Assembly (NCBI RefSeq): GCF_017581965.1
Contig: NZ_JAGEVF010000001.1
Span: 372,001-436,000, forward strand
DNA: 64,000 nt
Reading direction: 5' to 3'
Source: Winogradskyella pelagia
GTDB taxonomy: Bacteria; Bacteroidota; Bacteroidia; Flavobacteriales; Flavobacteriaceae
Positions 1-10,384 of the stretch are shown here, in pieces. Both the position numbers and the translations under genes were made by a program. The notes under the pieces are model-generated. The model was not told the DNA's origin. It saw only the letters and a list, made by a program, of their open reading frames with translations, and made no database searches. The number at the start of each line of letters is the position of its first letter. The stretch's first letter is position 1.

Positions 1-803
1 GCAGTGAGGGCCAATTCTATAATACGTTCTAAACTTTCAGGGTTTCTTTTGTAAAGCGCTTTTTCTTGCACAAATGACTTTTGGTACGCCCTCTCTTGGA
101 TGTAAAGCCAGCTCAGCATTTCATACCAATAGCTGTTGGGCTCTTCCTGAATCTTCTTTAAGAGCAATCTTCTGAGATAGCGATTGTTATCATTATCTCG
201 GTCTTCTTTAATAAAGTCACTTATTGACCTTTTTATATTATTTAAATAATTTGGACGATAGGCGATATAATCGATATAACTGGCAAACATTTGTTCTATA
301 TCTCCTTTTTCACCATAGATTCTTGCCAATTGAATACTGAAGTTTTTATCTGGGGTAAGTGTTTTACCTTTATCGTACACTGCTATAGCCTCATCGAGCA
401 ATGAGTGATCTTCAAACTTTCTGGCAATACTGAAAACATAATTTGGATTAACATCTATAAAACCAATAGCTTCATCGTACAATATTTGTGCACGTGCTGT
501 ACTATCCATAAGCTGATAATTATACCCTAATTCTACTAAAAGTTCAGGCCTTCTATATTTGGTTAATTTCTCAACCAATAGTTCTTCAGCCTTATCATAG
601 GCCTCTATTTGTTGATAGGTTTTAACTACTTTATAGAGAAAATTAGTAAGATGAGGTTTCTCTTTTAAAAGACCTTGGTAGATAATCAGTGCTTTATCAA
701 ACTCCCCTTTTTTAAAGTAACTATCGGCTAGGGCTTCACTATTTTGTCCATGGGCAAAGCTAAGAGAGAATAGGATTAGAGCAAGTAGACGAAGTACTTC
801 CAT
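1..803 (-). CDS. TPR-repeat secreted protein (partial, C-terminus beyond left edge)
   Basis: An open frame runs from the ATG at 801-803 to the left edge of the window without a stop, so the C-terminus is missing. The N-terminus (MEVLRLLALILFSLSFAHGQ) is a signal peptide. It is followed by helical TPR-like repeats of the type 'ADSYFKKGEFDKALIIYQGLL' spread through the visible 267 residues. TPR proteins are scaffolds for protein-protein contact; the partner is unknown and I infer a periplasmic location from the signal peptide. The gene follows serS and a micro-ORF on the same strand but is separated from them by a perfect palindrome with terminator form, so it probably has its own promoter. Confidence 0.8.
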   Translation of the reverse strand, partial: MEVLRLLALILFSLSFAHGQNSEALADSYFKKGEFDKALIIYQGLLKEKPHLTNFLYKVVKTYQQIEAYDKAEELLVEKLTKYRRPELLVELGYNYQLMDSTARAQILYDEAIGFIDVNPNYVFSIARKFEDHSLLDEAIAVYDKGKTLTPDKNFSIQLARIYGEKGDIEQMFASYIDYIAYRPNYLNNIKRSISDFIKEDRDNDNNRYLRRLLLKKIQEEPNSYWYEMLSWLYIQERAYQKSFVQEKALYKRNPESLERIIELALT

Positions 804-862
804 GCAGTTGTTTTTGTAAATATAACAAATGCCAAATCGAGATATTATAAATGTAATCATAA

Positions 863-892
863 AAAATGCCTAAACGTACGTTTAGGCATTTT
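863..892. terminator. 30-nt perfect palindrome, bidirectional terminator
   Basis: Both arms are identical in reverse complement, AAAATGCCTAAACGT on each side of the centre, with A- and T-rich ends. It can end minus-strand transcripts coming from serS and the 22-codon ORF before the TPR gene. Confidence 0.6.
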
Positions 893-984
893 GACCAACA
901 AAATAAATGTGCTATTAATCAGTATTCGTTACAAATATGATTCAGTTATTCTGTTTTGGTTTCTTACTATTTTTAAACTGATAG

Positions 985-1053
985 TTAAAACAAAACCTTG
1001 CTTACCATAACAACAAGTGCAAGTAGTAACACAATGCGTTTAATGTCTTTCAT
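985..1053 (-). CDS. Candidate 22-residue membrane micropeptide
   Basis: This is a short frame: ATG at 1051-1053, TAA at 985-987, product MKDIKRIVLLLALVVMVSKVLF. It has a charged start followed by one hydrophobic helix, the shape of a membrane micropeptide. It lies in the 400-nt gap between serS and the TPR gene, with a minus-strand TATATTCG about 50 nt upstream that resembles the TAnnTTTG element, and a terminator downstream at 863-892. No family is recognised. The frame is short enough to arise by chance; the promoter-frame-terminator layout is the only support. The rest of the gap, 1054-1200, is AT-rich with nothing else visible. Confidence 0.35.
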   Translation of the reverse strand: MKDIKRIVLLLALVVMVSKVLF

Positions 1054-1200
1054 TTTCAGTTAAGTTTATTTTGGGACGTTTAACTCGTCGAATATAATAA
1101 AAAAACGAAGAAATGCGTAAAAACTCGATAAAAAACATCAAATTTTAACAAATAGGACTGTTTTGGGGTGTAAAGTTGTCTTAAAAAAATAAATTCTTTT

Positions 1201-2472
1201 TTAAGAAATGCGGTCAAAACCTGTGTACGGAACTAGTACATCAGGTACTTTTATGCCGTTATCGGTTTGATAATTTTCTAAAAGACCTGCAAGAACTCTT
1301 GGTAGGGCTAGGGAACTTCCATTTAATGTGTGGCAAAATTCATTCTTACCTTCATTATTTTTAAATCTAAGTTTAAGTCTATTGGCCTGAAAGGTCTCGA
1401 AGTTAGAAACGGAAGAAATTTCTAGCCATCGCCTTTGTGCCGTAGAATAAACCTCAAAATCATACGTAAGAGCTGACGTGAAACCCAAATCACCACCACA
1501 TAATCTAAGAATACGGTAAGGAAGCTTTAATTCATCTAGAATTCCCTTAACATGTTCAACCATTTCATCAAGCGCCTTATAGGAATTCTCAGGATGTTCC
1601 ACTCTAAGTATTTCTACCTTATCAAATTGATGAAGTCTATTAAGGCCTCTCACATGGGCACCGTAACTACCAGCTTCTCGTCTAAAGCAAGGCGTATAAC
1701 CAGTTACTTTAATAGGCATGTCACGTTCATTCAATAAGGTATCCCTAAACATATTGGTTGCAGGGACTTCAGCCGTTGGTATGAGATAAAGATTATCTGC
1801 AGTGACATGATACATTTGCCCTTCCTTATCAGGTAATTGACCAGTTCCAAATCCAGAGGCTTCATTCACAAGATGTGGGAGTTGGTATTCTGTATAACCA
1901 GCAGCTGTATTTTTATCGAGGAAATAAGTGATTAAGGCACGTTGTAATTTGGCGCCTTGACCCTTATATACAGGAAATCCAGATCCTGTAATTTTGTTTC
2001 CTAAGTCAAAATCAATAATGTCGTATTTTTTTGCAAGTTCCCAATGAGGAAGCGCAGTTTCAGATAATTTTGGGACGTCTCCCTTTCTAAATATTTCTTC
2101 ATTATCATCTTCAGTATTCCCCGCAGGAACAATTGTATTTGGTACGTTTGGGATTTTATAGAGCAATTCTGCCAGATCTTGCTTTTTTGTATTGAGGTCA
2201 TTCTCTAATATTTTGGTAGATTCTTTAAGTTTAGCTGATCGTGTTTTGAGTTGATTAGCTTTTTCAATTTCACCAGATTTATATAGTCCTCCGATGTCTT
2301 TAGAAATTTTGTTAGCCTCAGATTTAATGGCATCTAGTTCCGTTTGGATGGCGCGTCGGTCTTCATCTAAAGCTATAGCCATATTTACCATCTCACTAGC
2401 GTCGATATTGCGTTTTGCCAATAAAGCTATGGCTTCATCTTTATGGTTTCTTAAATAAGCAACTTGTAGCAT
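1201..2472 (-). CDS. serS: Seryl-tRNA synthetase
   Basis: This class II synthetase charges tRNA-Ser with serine in the cytoplasm. The 423-residue length is normal. Residues about 30-110 form the long antiparallel coiled-coil arm (rich in E, K, L) that contacts the tRNA long variable arm. The class II motif 2 is seen as TPCFRREAGSYG and motif 3 as GSSLALPRVLAGLLEN near the C-terminus. It is downstream of ribF and the HTTM gene on the same strand, with 88 nt before it. A tRNA-Ser(GGA) substrate is encoded at 58975-59062 in the same window. Confidence 0.97.
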   Translation of the reverse strand: MLQVAYLRNHKDEAIALLAKRNIDASEMVNMAIALDEDRRAIQTELDAIKSEANKISKDIGGLYKSGEIEKANQLKTRSAKLKESTKILENDLNTKKQDLAELLYKIPNVPNTIVPAGNTEDDNEEIFRKGDVPKLSETALPHWELAKKYDIIDFDLGNKITGSGFPVYKGQGAKLQRALITYFLDKNTAAGYTEYQLPHLVNEASGFGTGQLPDKEGQMYHVTADNLYLIPTAEVPATNMFRDTLLNERDMPIKVTGYTPCFRREAGSYGAHVRGLNRLHQFDKVEILRVEHPENSYKALDEMVEHVKGILDELKLPYRILRLCGGDLGFTSALTYDFEVYSTAQRRWLEISSVSNFETFQANRLKLRFKNNEGKNEFCHTLNGSSLALPRVLAGLLENYQTDNGIKVPDVLVPYTGFDRIS

Positions 2473-2560
2473 CTCTATTATTTTGATTTATGGCTAGATA
2501 GATTCGTCAAAGCCCAAACAAAAGTAAAAAGATTTTAAGCAGATAAAAACAAAAACTAAG

Positions 2561-3868
2561 CTATTTTGAAGGTAAAATCCAACTGTGATGTTTAAAGTGA
2601 TGCCACTCTTCTGAGGCAAGGTCAATCTTTGGATCTATGAGTTGTTTAGAAGGCTTTCCGTTGACGCTTACAAATACCCTTGCGAATACTTTAACATCTT
2701 CACCTTTTAAAGCATATTCATGTTTTAGGTGTTGAGCAAATTGCCATATAAAGTCTGGTTTGGCGGCAACACTATTATATTGTTTTGGAGTTAAATAATC
2801 GCTCATATTAATGCGAGTACTGTTATTTGTGGCTTTATCTACGACATTGAAATTTGCTCTGCCTCTTTTGGTACGCAACATCATGCGCCATGCCAAGCGA
2901 TGTCCTTCTTCTGTCCATAACACATCATCTTTAAAAAAGTAATGCCGAAGTGGCAAAGTTATATGAACTAGCATGTAGACTATAAGAATGATACTAATAA
3001 GCTTGTGGTTTTTAGATGGCAAAATGGCCGCTTGGTCATAAAAAGGTTTCTTTTTTAAAAATAAATCTCTAACGGTTTTGGGCTCAAAAAAGAATAGGCA
3101 AAACGCTAATGACAGAAAGGGGAATATACCAATATGAAACACCACTGAATTGAAAATATGAAAAAAGATAGAGCCAAAAAACGCAATTTTTCGTGTCGGT
3201 TTATATAAAAGTAGTGGTATTATTAACCCATCGAAAAGGATTCCACCATAGGCTATAAAATAGTGCATACCTTTGTTCTGAAGCACTTCACCAATTATAG
3301 GAAGCTCGGCTTTTCCTTTCATTAACAATTCAACGACAGTAGTATTTAGCCAATCTGGATATATTTTGGCGAGAGAAGCATAAGTGTACAATATAAATAG
3401 TTGAACTACAAATAGCCACCTACACCAATTAGGCATGGAATGCCGTACGAGTTTTGGAGTTAGTCGTGCATCGATTGATGCGTAGCGATTTGCTGGAAGA
3501 AACACCATGACAAAGCTTAGTACAAATAACAGGTAGTAATGATTATTGTATGAGGACTTTTGCATGAGATATGTTCCCGTCCACATAAGGGCAAACATCA
3601 GCATGCTAAAACGATATTTATAGCCTAGCATTACAAAAAGGCCAAAAAGACCCATAACTAAATAATAGGCATACATCCACTCGCCTGGAAGTGGTTGCAA
3701 CCATTCAAACCCAATGAAAGAAAATGTAAATTCTGGTTCAACCATTACCCGTTTTACCCAACCAGTAAGAATAGCTCCAATAGACTCTAAAAAACACAGT
3801 AGGCCAAAAAAGATTCTAAAAACAATTAAGCTGGAATTGTCAATATGTTTAAAAAGAAATTTAGTCAT
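2561..3868 (-). CDS. HTTM-domain membrane protein
   Basis: This 435-residue protein has a series of hydrophobic segments and fits the HTTM family (horizontally transferred transmembrane domain), whose best known member is vitamin K-dependent gamma-carboxylase. The N-terminal two thirds is membrane-embedded; the last 120 residues are polar and include a region with WRMMLRTKRGRANFNV. The bacterial members have no settled function, so no activity is assigned. The start ATG overlaps the end of ribF by 8 nt, which indicates co-transcription and translational coupling with ribF. Confidence 0.75.
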   Translation of the reverse strand: MTKFLFKHIDNSSLIVFRIFFGLLCFLESIGAILTGWVKRVMVEPEFTFSFIGFEWLQPLPGEWMYAYYLVMGLFGLFVMLGYKYRFSMLMFALMWTGTYLMQKSSYNNHYYLLFVLSFVMVFLPANRYASIDARLTPKLVRHSMPNWCRWLFVVQLFILYTYASLAKIYPDWLNTTVVELLMKGKAELPIIGEVLQNKGMHYFIAYGGILFDGLIIPLLLYKPTRKIAFFGSIFFHIFNSVVFHIGIFPFLSLAFCLFFFEPKTVRDLFLKKKPFYDQAAILPSKNHKLISIILIVYMLVHITLPLRHYFFKDDVLWTEEGHRLAWRMMLRTKRGRANFNVVDKATNNSTRINMSDYLTPKQYNSVAAKPDFIWQFAQHLKHEYALKGEDVKVFARVFVSVNGKPSKQLIDPKIDLASEEWHHFKHHSWILPSK

Positions 3869-4769
3869 GGCCCTCTTCGATATATAAATTAGCCGCTTTC
3901 ATATCTTCTTTTAATTGTAATTTAAGAGCCTCTAAGTTTTCAAATTTACGCTCATCTCTTAAGCGCTTTAGAAATTCAATCTTAAAGGTTTCGCCATATA
4001 TGTCTTGGTCAAAATCAAAAAAATGGACCTCTACTGATTTAGAAACACCATTTACAGTCGGATTTGTACCAATATTCATCATTCCAAAAAGAACTGTTCC
4101 ATTATGTTTAGACCTTACAACGTAAACACCATCTTTAGGTATAAGTTTATAGCGTTCTTCTATATAAATATTTGCCGTTGGAAAGTCAATTGTTCTTCCA
4201 ATTTTATTACCTTTTATAACAGAACCAGTTATAAAAAAGTTGTAGCCGAGATAGGCATTTGCTACATTAACTTCGCCATCTTCTAATGCAGACCTAATCT
4301 TTGTAGAGCTTACGGTAACATCTTCTATGTCTTGAGCAGAGATTTCTTCAACTTCAAAATCATATAATTTGGAAAATGCTTTTAAATCTGTAATGTTCGC
4401 GCTTCGACCTTTCCCGAAGTGATGGTCATAACCAATAACTACTCGTTTGCTGTTGAGTTCATCAATTAAGACATCTTTGACGTAATCATCTGCACTTAGA
4501 TTGGCAAATTGTTTTGTAAACTCTTTTACAATGACATGTTTTATACCAAAAGATTTGAGAATTTCAACACGTTCATCTATGGTGTTTAAAAGTTTGATGG
4601 ATTCATCTCCAAAGAGCACCATTCTAGGATGAGGGAATAGGGTAAGAACCGCAGATTCGTAGTCTTGCGACTCCGCCAACTTCTGCACGCGCTGTAAAAT
4701 TTTTTGATGTCCGATATGTACACCATCGAAGGTGCCTATGGTGGTAACTTTTAAGGGTTTGTCAGCCAA
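3861..4769 (-). CDS. ribF: Bifunctional riboflavin kinase/FAD synthetase
   Basis: This enzyme phosphorylates riboflavin to FMN and then adenylylates it to FAD. The N-terminal adenylyltransferase domain shows the nucleotidyltransferase signature GTFDGVHIGH at residues 12-21. The C-terminal riboflavin kinase domain begins around residue 180 and carries GRTIDFPTAN. Length (302) is typical. The start is unusual: codon 1 is TTG at 4767-4769, an in-frame TAA lies seven codons upstream, and the first internal ATG comes after the essential GHxGH-type motif, so no ATG start is possible. It heads an operon with the HTTM gene. Confidence 0.93.
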   Translation of the reverse strand: MADKPLKVTTIGTFDGVHIGHQKILQRVQKLAESQDYESAVLTLFPHPRMVLFGDESIKLLNTIDERVEILKSFGIKHVIVKEFTKQFANLSADDYVKDVLIDELNSKRVVIGYDHHFGKGRSANITDLKAFSKLYDFEVEEISAQDIEDVTVSSTKIRSALEDGEVNVANAYLGYNFFITGSVIKGNKIGRTIDFPTANIYIEERYKLIPKDGVYVVRSKHNGTVLFGMMNIGTNPTVNGVSKSVEVHFFDFDQDIYGETFKIEFLKRLRDERKFENLEALKLQLKEDMKAANLYIEEGHD

Positions 4770-4812
4770 TGCCTTTGATTTAACAGATTATGATAAAAAA
4801 TATCATAAAAAA

Positions 4813-4841
4813 TTGAGGGGTTAAAAAATATTTTAAATTTG
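4813..4841 (+). promoter_or_regulatory. Bacteroidota-type promoter of the T9SS metzincin
   Basis: TTG at 4813-4815 is followed after 18 nt by TAAATTTG at 4834-4841. This matches the flavobacterial sigma-A consensus TTG-N17-19-TAnnTTTG and lies 28 nt before the ATG at 4870. Confidence 0.65.
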
Positions 4842-4869
4842 TAAAAATTTAATCTTAATCCCCACACTT

Positions 4870-7800
4870 ATGAAAACAAAGCTACGTTTTGTTTTGTCAA
4901 TTTCAATGGTTTTAACGCTATTTTCGCTATCTGCTCAACGTGGGTATTGGCAAGAAATAGACAATGCAAATGACAATCTTGGTTTAAATATTTCTTCTTT
5001 AAATGAGAAGTTTTATCAGACGTACCAGTTAGATTTAAATCAACTAAAAGCTAATTTGGTTAATGCACCACATCGCAGTTCTAATGTAAGTTCTCAGTCT
5101 CGAGTCTTGCTTCCAAACTTAAATGGAGAAACCTTAGATTTCATAGTTTTTGAAGCTCCGGTTTTATCCGAAGAATTATCCTTGGAGTTCCCTGAAATTA
5201 GAACTTATATAGGATTTAGTTCTAAAAACCCAGGGATTAGAGCTCGATTTAGTGTTACACCTCAAGGTCTACAGGCCATGGTAACATATCCAGATAGACC
5301 TATGGAATTCATTGTGCCTGTTTCCAAGGGAGATACTGCAAATTATGTTTTATATACAAGAGACGCAAGACTAACTAGTACTAAAGACTTTGAATGTTTA
5401 ACAGAGGCTGAATTTATTCCAATGGACGGATCGGCCTTTGTCAATAGGGATGCAAATGACCAAACGCTGCGTACTTTTAGAATTGCTATTTCTACGACAG
5501 GAGAGTACACCAATTTTTGGGATGATGGAAACAATGCAAACGGAAATGCGCAGCAAGATGCCTTAGCGCAAGTAGTCTCTACTTTAAACAGAAATAATGA
5601 AGTTTTTGAAGTTGATATGGCCGTTAGCTTTACCTTGGTTAGCGGTACAAGTATAATCTATCCCAATGCAGCATCGGACCCATATACAGGTAGTTTCAAT
5701 TCTCAGTTGCAAACCACTTTAACAAACAATATTGGAGAAGCAAATTACGATATAGGTCATTTGTTTAATTTCGGAGGCAACAATGGAAACGCTGGATGTA
5801 TTGGTTGTGTTTGTGTTAATGGCCAAAAAGGTAGTGGTTTTTCATCCCATTCTTTTTTAGATAATGACGGAGGACCTTACATGTCTGATTTTTTTGATAT
5901 TGATTATGTACCTCATGAAATTGGTCATCAAATGGGTGCAAACCATACATGGTCTTTCTCTAGTGAAGGAACAGGCGTAAATGCAGAACCTGGCAGCGGA
6001 ACTACCATTATGGGTTATGCAGGTATTACGGGACCAGATGACGTGCAGGATCATTCAGATCCTTATTTTCACTATTACAGTATTTTACAAATCCTCAACA
6101 ATCTTCAGAATAGAACCTGTTGGGTGGGTACGCCTATTGCAAATAATCCACCAGTTGCTGATGCAGGATTGGATTATACAATTCCTGCAGGAACTGCATT
6201 TGTTTTAAAGGGAGCAGCAACAGATCCGGATGGTGGAGACGTGTTAACCTATAACTGGGAGCAAATAGATAATGGTGTGACTACTACGGGAAATTTTGGA
6301 CCCAATAAAACTACTGGAGCCGTCTGGCGTTCAAGGCCACCGAGCACCTCTCCAGATCGTTTTATGCCATTTGTAGAACGTGTAATTAGTGGACAACTCA
6401 CCGAAACCAATCCTGTAGAGACTGTAGATAATTCTAGTTGGGAAACAGTATCTAATGTAAGTAGGTCTCTAAATTTTGCTTTAATAGTCAGGGACAGAAG
6501 TGAAGCCAATGGTACTGGTCAAACACCTCAAAGTAGCTATGATACCATGACAGTAACGGTAGATGGGTCGTCAGGACCATTCGCCGTGACTTCTCAGACA
6601 ACAAATGAAACTTGGGATGCTGGATCTAATCAAACTGTAACTTGGGATGTTGCAGGTACTAACGGTGGTGCCGTGAACACCCCCACTGTTAATATTTTAC
6701 TTTCAATAGATGGAGGATTTACCTATCCGTTTACGTTAGCAACTAATGTTCCTAATGATGGTTCTGCAAATATTACAGTTCCTGTAACTGGATCAGGAGA
6801 TGTAACAACCGCACGTGTTAAAGTAGAAGGGAACAATAATATTTTCTATGCTATAAATAGTACTAATTTCTCAATTCAAGAAACTGAGTTTGTATTATCT
6901 GTGGCTCAAAGTGATATAGACGTATGTTCGCCAGATGATGTTGTATTTAACGTTACTTATAATACATTTTTAGGGTTTGTAGACCCTACAACTTTTAGTG
7001 TAACGGGACTTCCGGCTGGAACTTCTGCGGTATTTAATCCGGTTTCCGCAACTGCAGACGGTACAAATGTAACAGTTACTATCTCAGGAATTGGAGGTCT
7101 AAGTGTAGGAAACTATCCTATTAGTTTAGTTGGTACTTCAGGGCCAATTACACAAAGCACGCCTGTAGAATTTAATGTGTTTGACACCAATTTAAATGTA
7201 TTGACCTCTCTGGCTCCGGCAGATGGAGCCACAAGTGTTGACCCGGCCTTGGTCAATTTTTCATGGAATGCTGATACAAACGCAACTGCTTATGAAATTG
7301 ATATTGCTACGGATATGGCATTTTCAAATATTATAGATAGTGCTGCAGTAAATGACCCGAGTTATTCAGTTTCTAATTTAAATGTTGTGACACAGTATTA
7401 CTGGCGCGTAAGGGCTGTAAATGATTGTGGTTCTGGACCGTATGCTATTGCAAGCTTTACCACCGCAAATATTTTGTGTAATACATTTACGTATTCTGGT
7501 CCGCCAGTGACAATTCCTGATAATACACCAGGAGGGGTCAACGCGGTTATTAATGTAACTAACCCGGTACTTATTACAGATGTAATTGTCACTGTTAATA
7601 TTACACATTCATGGGTAGAAGATGTTGATTTAAAGTTAATTGCACCTGATGGAACAGAAATAATTCTATCTCAAGGCAATGGTGGTGACGGTGATAATTA
7701 CACCAATACGGTATTTGATAATGATGCCACTACTCCAATTGGCAATGGTTCAGCGCCATTTACAGGGGTCTTTTTGCCTGAGGGAGATCTCACTCAGTTA

Positions 7801-8835
7801 AATGGAACAATTTCTGGCGGAATTTGGACTCTAAATGCAGAGGACACCATTTTTATTTTTGATGGTACTATTGATAACTGGTCAATAGAGATTTGTGGAG
7901 AACCTCAAACAGATACAGACGGCGACGGAATACCAGATAGTACGGATAACTGTCCGTCCATTGCTAATGTAGATCAATCCGATTTAGATAACGATAATAT
8001 TGGAGATGTATGTGATGACGATATCGATGGGGACGGCATACTTAATGGTGACGATAATTGTCCCAATACTCCAAACGCCGACCAAGCGGACTCAAATGGA
8101 AATGGCATTGGAGATGCTTGCGACATAGAATGTGACACGCTAACGGCGACTGATACACCGATTACCATTACTACTACAGGAGGGGTAACTTACACATCAA
8201 CTATTGATGTTGGATTTAATTTTGAAATTACAGATGTCAACGTTGGGATTACTATTCCACATACATATACAGCCGATCTGGATATTTTTCTAACAAGTCC
8301 GGCAGGTACTGTAGTAGAGTTAAGTACTGATAATGGTGGAAGTGCTGATGATTATATTGATACTATTTTCGACCAAGAAGCTTCTAATCCTATAATTTCT
8401 GGTGCTGCACCATTTACAGGGTCTTTTGTTCCCGAAGGTGATTTGTCAGTTTTATATGGAGAGTCTTCTGCAGGTACCTGGACCTTAAGTGTAACGGATG
8501 ACGCAGGTCAAGACGGTGGCTCAATTGATGATTTCACTTTGGAGCTATGTGTATTAGGGACACTTTCAGTTGTAGAATCTGTTTTAGAGAATGGATTTAC
8601 TATTTACCCGAATCCAAACACTGGAACATTCACAGTGCAATTAAATACACCTATATCTAATGATTTGAGTATTGAAGTGTATGATATTAATGGCAGACGA
8701 ATCTATGAGCAGCGCATGGACGTCACTTCTAGTCTTGAGCATGAGGTAATATTGCAGAATGTCGCTTCTGGTATGTATTTGGTTAAGGTTAAAGATGGAA
8801 CAAACCAAGCGGTTAAAAAGATAATTGTAGACTAA
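4870..8835 (+). CDS. T9SS-secreted reprolysin-like metalloprotease with two P domains
   Basis: This is a 1321-residue secreted zinc protease. It starts with a signal peptide ([23 protein letters not shown]). The catalytic metzincin motif [11 protein letters not shown] is at residues 349-359 with a Met-turn (TTIMGYAG) about 25 residues on. Fibronectin/Ig-like modules follow. Two proprotein-convertase P domains (about 869-1014 and 1090-1232) share APFTGxFxPEGDL and flank a Ca-binding thrombospondin type-3 segment ([15 protein letters not shown] and similar, about 1015-1085). The C-terminus has the T9SS sorting domain ([11 protein letters not shown] through ASGMYLVKV). It is a single-gene unit with its own promoter. 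The substrate is unknown; a role in polymer degradation outside the cell is inferred. Confidence 0.93.
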   Translation: MKTKLRFVLSISMVLTLFSLSAQRGYWQEIDNANDNLGLNISSLNEKFYQTYQLDLNQLKANLVNAPHRSSNVSSQSRVLLPNLNGETLDFIVFEAPVLSEELSLEFPEIRTYIGFSSKNPGIRARFSVTPQGLQAMVTYPDRPMEFIVPVSKGDTANYVLYTRDARLTSTKDFECLTEAEFIPMDGSAFVNRDANDQTLRTFRIAISTTGEYTNFWDDGNNANGNAQQDALAQVVSTLNRNNEVFEVDMAVSFTLVSGTSIIYPNAASDPYTGSFNSQLQTTLTNNIGEANYDIGHLFNFGGNNGNAGCIGCVCVNGQKGSGFSSHSFLDNDGGPYMSDFFDIDYVPHEIGHQMGANHTWSFSSEGTGVNAEPGSGTTIMGYAGITGPDDVQDHSDPYFHYYSILQILNNLQNRTCWVGTPIANNPPVADAGLDYTIPAGTAFVLKGAATDPDGGDVLTYNWEQIDNGVTTTGNFGPNKTTGAVWRSRPPSTSPDRFMPFVERVISGQLTETNPVETVDNSSWETVSNVSRSLNFALIVRDRSEANGTGQTPQSSYDTMTVTVDGSSGPFAVTSQTTNETWDAGSNQTVTWDVAGTNGGAVNTPTVNILLSIDGGFTYPFTLATNVPNDGSANITVPVTGSGDVTTARVKVEGNNNIFYAINSTNFSIQETEFVLSVAQSDIDVCSPDDVVFNVTYNTFLGFVDPTTFSVTGLPAGTSAVFNPVSATADGTNVTVTISGIGGLSVGNYPISLVGTSGPITQSTPVEFNVFDTNLNVLTSLAPADGATSVDPALVNFSWNADTNATAYEIDIATDMAFSNIIDSAAVNDPSYSVSNLNVVTQYYWRVRAVNDCGSGPYAIASFTTANILCNTFTYSGPPVTIPDNTPGGVNAVINVTNPVLITDVIVTVNITHSWVEDVDLKLIAPDGTEIILSQGNGGDGDNYTNTVFDNDATTPIGNGSAPFTGVFLPEGDLTQLNGTISGGIWTLNAEDTIFIFDGTIDNWSIEICGEPQTDTDGDGIPDSTDNCPSIANVDQSDLDNDNIGDVCDDDIDGDGILNGDDNCPNTPNADQADSNGNGIGDACDIECDTLTATDTPITITTTGGVTYTSTIDVGFNFEITDVNVGITIPHTYTADLDIFLTSPAGTVVELSTDNGGSADDYIDTIFDQEASNPIISGAAPFTGSFVPEGDLSVLYGESSAGTWTLSVTDDAGQDGGSIDDFTLELCVLGTLSVVESVLENGFTIYPNPNTGTFTVQLNTPISNDLSIEVYDINGRRIYEQRMDVTSSLEHEVILQNVASGMYLVKVKDGTNQAVKKIIVD

Positions 8836-8847
8836 TTTTAAAAATGA

Positions 8848-8882
8848 GAAAAAAAGAGGTGAATTTTTCACCTCTTTTTTTA
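8848..8882. terminator. Bidirectional terminator between protease and pth
   Basis: The stem AAGAGGTGA/TCACCTCTT has flanking A- and T-tracts and serves the two convergent genes that end here. Confidence 0.8.
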
Positions 8883-9512
8883 TGTTCCATTATATGAGTT
8901 CATGGTGTCCGAAACACCTGAAAGTACGAACGATTTAATAGTTTCTTTTGTTCGTTTTAACCGTTCGGGTAACTTTGAAGATTCTTCATCAGTCCATTCG
9001 CTTAAAACATAATCAACCTGTCTCCCTTTGCTAAAACTATCGCTAATCCCAAATCTAAGCCGGTTGTATTTGGTGGTTTGTAATTTTTCTTGGATGTCTT
9101 TAAGGCCATTGTGACCGCCATCACTGCCTTTAGTTTTGAGTCTGAGTGTGCCGAAGGGCAGATTAAGGTCATCCGTTACAATTAAGAGGTTCTCTAAAGG
9201 AATTTTATCTTTAGTAAGCCAATACTTTACGGCTTTTCCACTAAGATTCATATAGGTACTTGGCTTTAACAGAGTGATGCTTCGGCCCTTAACTTTAACT
9301 TTGGCCATATCACCAAGCTTTACGCTCTCAAATTTTACCTCATCATCTTCAATAAAATGGTCTAGAACTTTAAAACCGATATTATGGCGCGTATTTACAT
9401 ATTTTTCACCAATATTTCCTAGTCCAACAATTAAGAACTTTTTCATATCTGGATATTCAGATGGATTGGTTTCTATGTTTTTAGAAAACCATGATTTTAA
9501 AAAAGTAAACAT
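8880..9512 (-). CDS. pth: Peptidyl-tRNA hydrolase
   Basis: This enzyme cleaves peptidyl-tRNA dropped from stalled ribosomes and recycles the tRNA. The conserved core starts MKKFLIVGLGNIGEKYVNTRHNIGF, whose NTRHN includes the catalytic His. The frame carries 22 further residues in front (MFTFLKSWFSKNIETN...), so the start could be 9512 or the ATG at 9446; I keep the longer form but it is open. It is in line with rplY and prs, a translation-linked order, but an intrinsic terminator separates it from rplY. Confidence 0.93.
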   Translation of the reverse strand: MFTFLKSWFSKNIETNPSEYPDMKKFLIVGLGNIGEKYVNTRHNIGFKVLDHFIEDDEVKFESVKLGDMAKVKVKGRSITLLKPSTYMNLSGKAVKYWLTKDKIPLENLLIVTDDLNLPFGTLRLKTKGSDGGHNGLKDIQEKLQTTKYNRLRFGISDSFSKGRQVDYVLSEWTDEESSKLPERLKRTKETIKSFVLSGVSDTMNSYNGT

Positions 9513-9529
9513 CTATTAGGTTTACTGTA

Positions 9530-9566
9530 AAAATAAAAAAGCATCCTTAAACAGAATGCTTTTATT
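9530..9566 (-). terminator. Terminator after rplY
   Basis: Read on the minus strand, AAAAGCATTC and GGATGCTTTTTT form a stem with a T-tract in the gap between rplY and pth. Confidence 0.7.
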
Positions 9567-9585
9567 TTATTCAAAAAAAATGAAT

Positions 9586-10233
9586 TTATTCTTGGCTAGA
9601 TTCCGCTTCTGGAGTTGCAGCAGTTGCTTCTGCTCCTTCGGCAGTTTCTTCCCCTTCTTCATCCTCTTCTACCTCATCAACTATTGCCAGTCTACTACGT
9701 CTTACTTGACATACAACAGTATTGTCTGGGTGTAAAAGCTTATAGTCATCGTTTTTTAACTCTGTGATGTAAAGCTTACTTCCAATTTTAAGAGGCGTAA
9801 TATCAATCTCTATAAAATCTGGTAATTTAGATGGAACTGCTTTTACTTTAAGTTTACGGTAAGGTCTTCTTAAGTTACCACCGTTTAGCACGCCTTTGGA
9901 GGTTCCTACGGTTTTTACAGGAATTTCCATGGTGATTTCTTTGTCTTCGAAAATTTGGTAGAAATCCACATGTAAAATTCTGTCTGTCACAGGGTGAAAT
10001 TGAATGTCCTGCATAACAGCGTTATAAGACACGTCATTATCTAAGGCAATCACAACCGTATGCGCGTTTGGAGTGTATACGAGTTTTGAAAATGCCAATT
10101 CTGGTGCAGAGAAATGAAGTGGCTTATCTCCTCCGTATAATACGCAAGGAACCTGACCAGCATTACGTAAGGCTTTTGTTGATTTCTTGCCCACGCTTTC
10201 TCTTTGAGATCCATTGATTGTAATTGATTTCAT
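9586..10233 (-). CDS. rplY: 50S ribosomal protein L25/general stress protein Ctc
   Basis: The 215-residue protein binds 5S rRNA. Residues 1-95 form the L25 domain ([35 protein letters not shown]), and residues 100-185 form the TL5/Ctc C-terminal domain. The end is a disordered acidic tail rich in E and A, common in flavobacterial L25. It lies 151 nt downstream of prs, the usual prs-ctc-pth neighbourhood. Confidence 0.96.
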   Translation of the reverse strand: MKSITINGSQRESVGKKSTKALRNAGQVPCVLYGGDKPLHFSAPELAFSKLVYTPNAHTVVIALDNDVSYNAVMQDIQFHPVTDRILHVDFYQIFEDKEITMEIPVKTVGTSKGVLNGGNLRRPYRKLKVKAVPSKLPDFIEIDITPLKIGSKLYITELKNDDYKLLHPDNTVVCQVRRSRLAIVDEVEEDEEGEETAEGAEATAATPEAESSQE

Positions 10234-10384
10234 TTTGAAATTGTTGTTTTAAATTTATAAAATCCTCATTTTGAGGGCTGCAAATTTATAAATTTAAAAT
10301 GGAATACCTACAGAAACAGGTTGAGTTTTTCAATCAAAGTAATATTTCTTTGATTTTTAGGGGAATATGAGCGAAAAGTACCTG

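Noticed and set aside
7915..8130. Possible tandem DNA repeat
   Set aside because: It encodes thrombospondin type-3 calcium-binding repeats, so the periodicity is in the protein.
5343..8871. Several 60-90 codon minus-strand frames inside the metzincin protease gene
   Set aside because: They are shadows of a long gene with clear domains and have no family resemblance or start context of their own.
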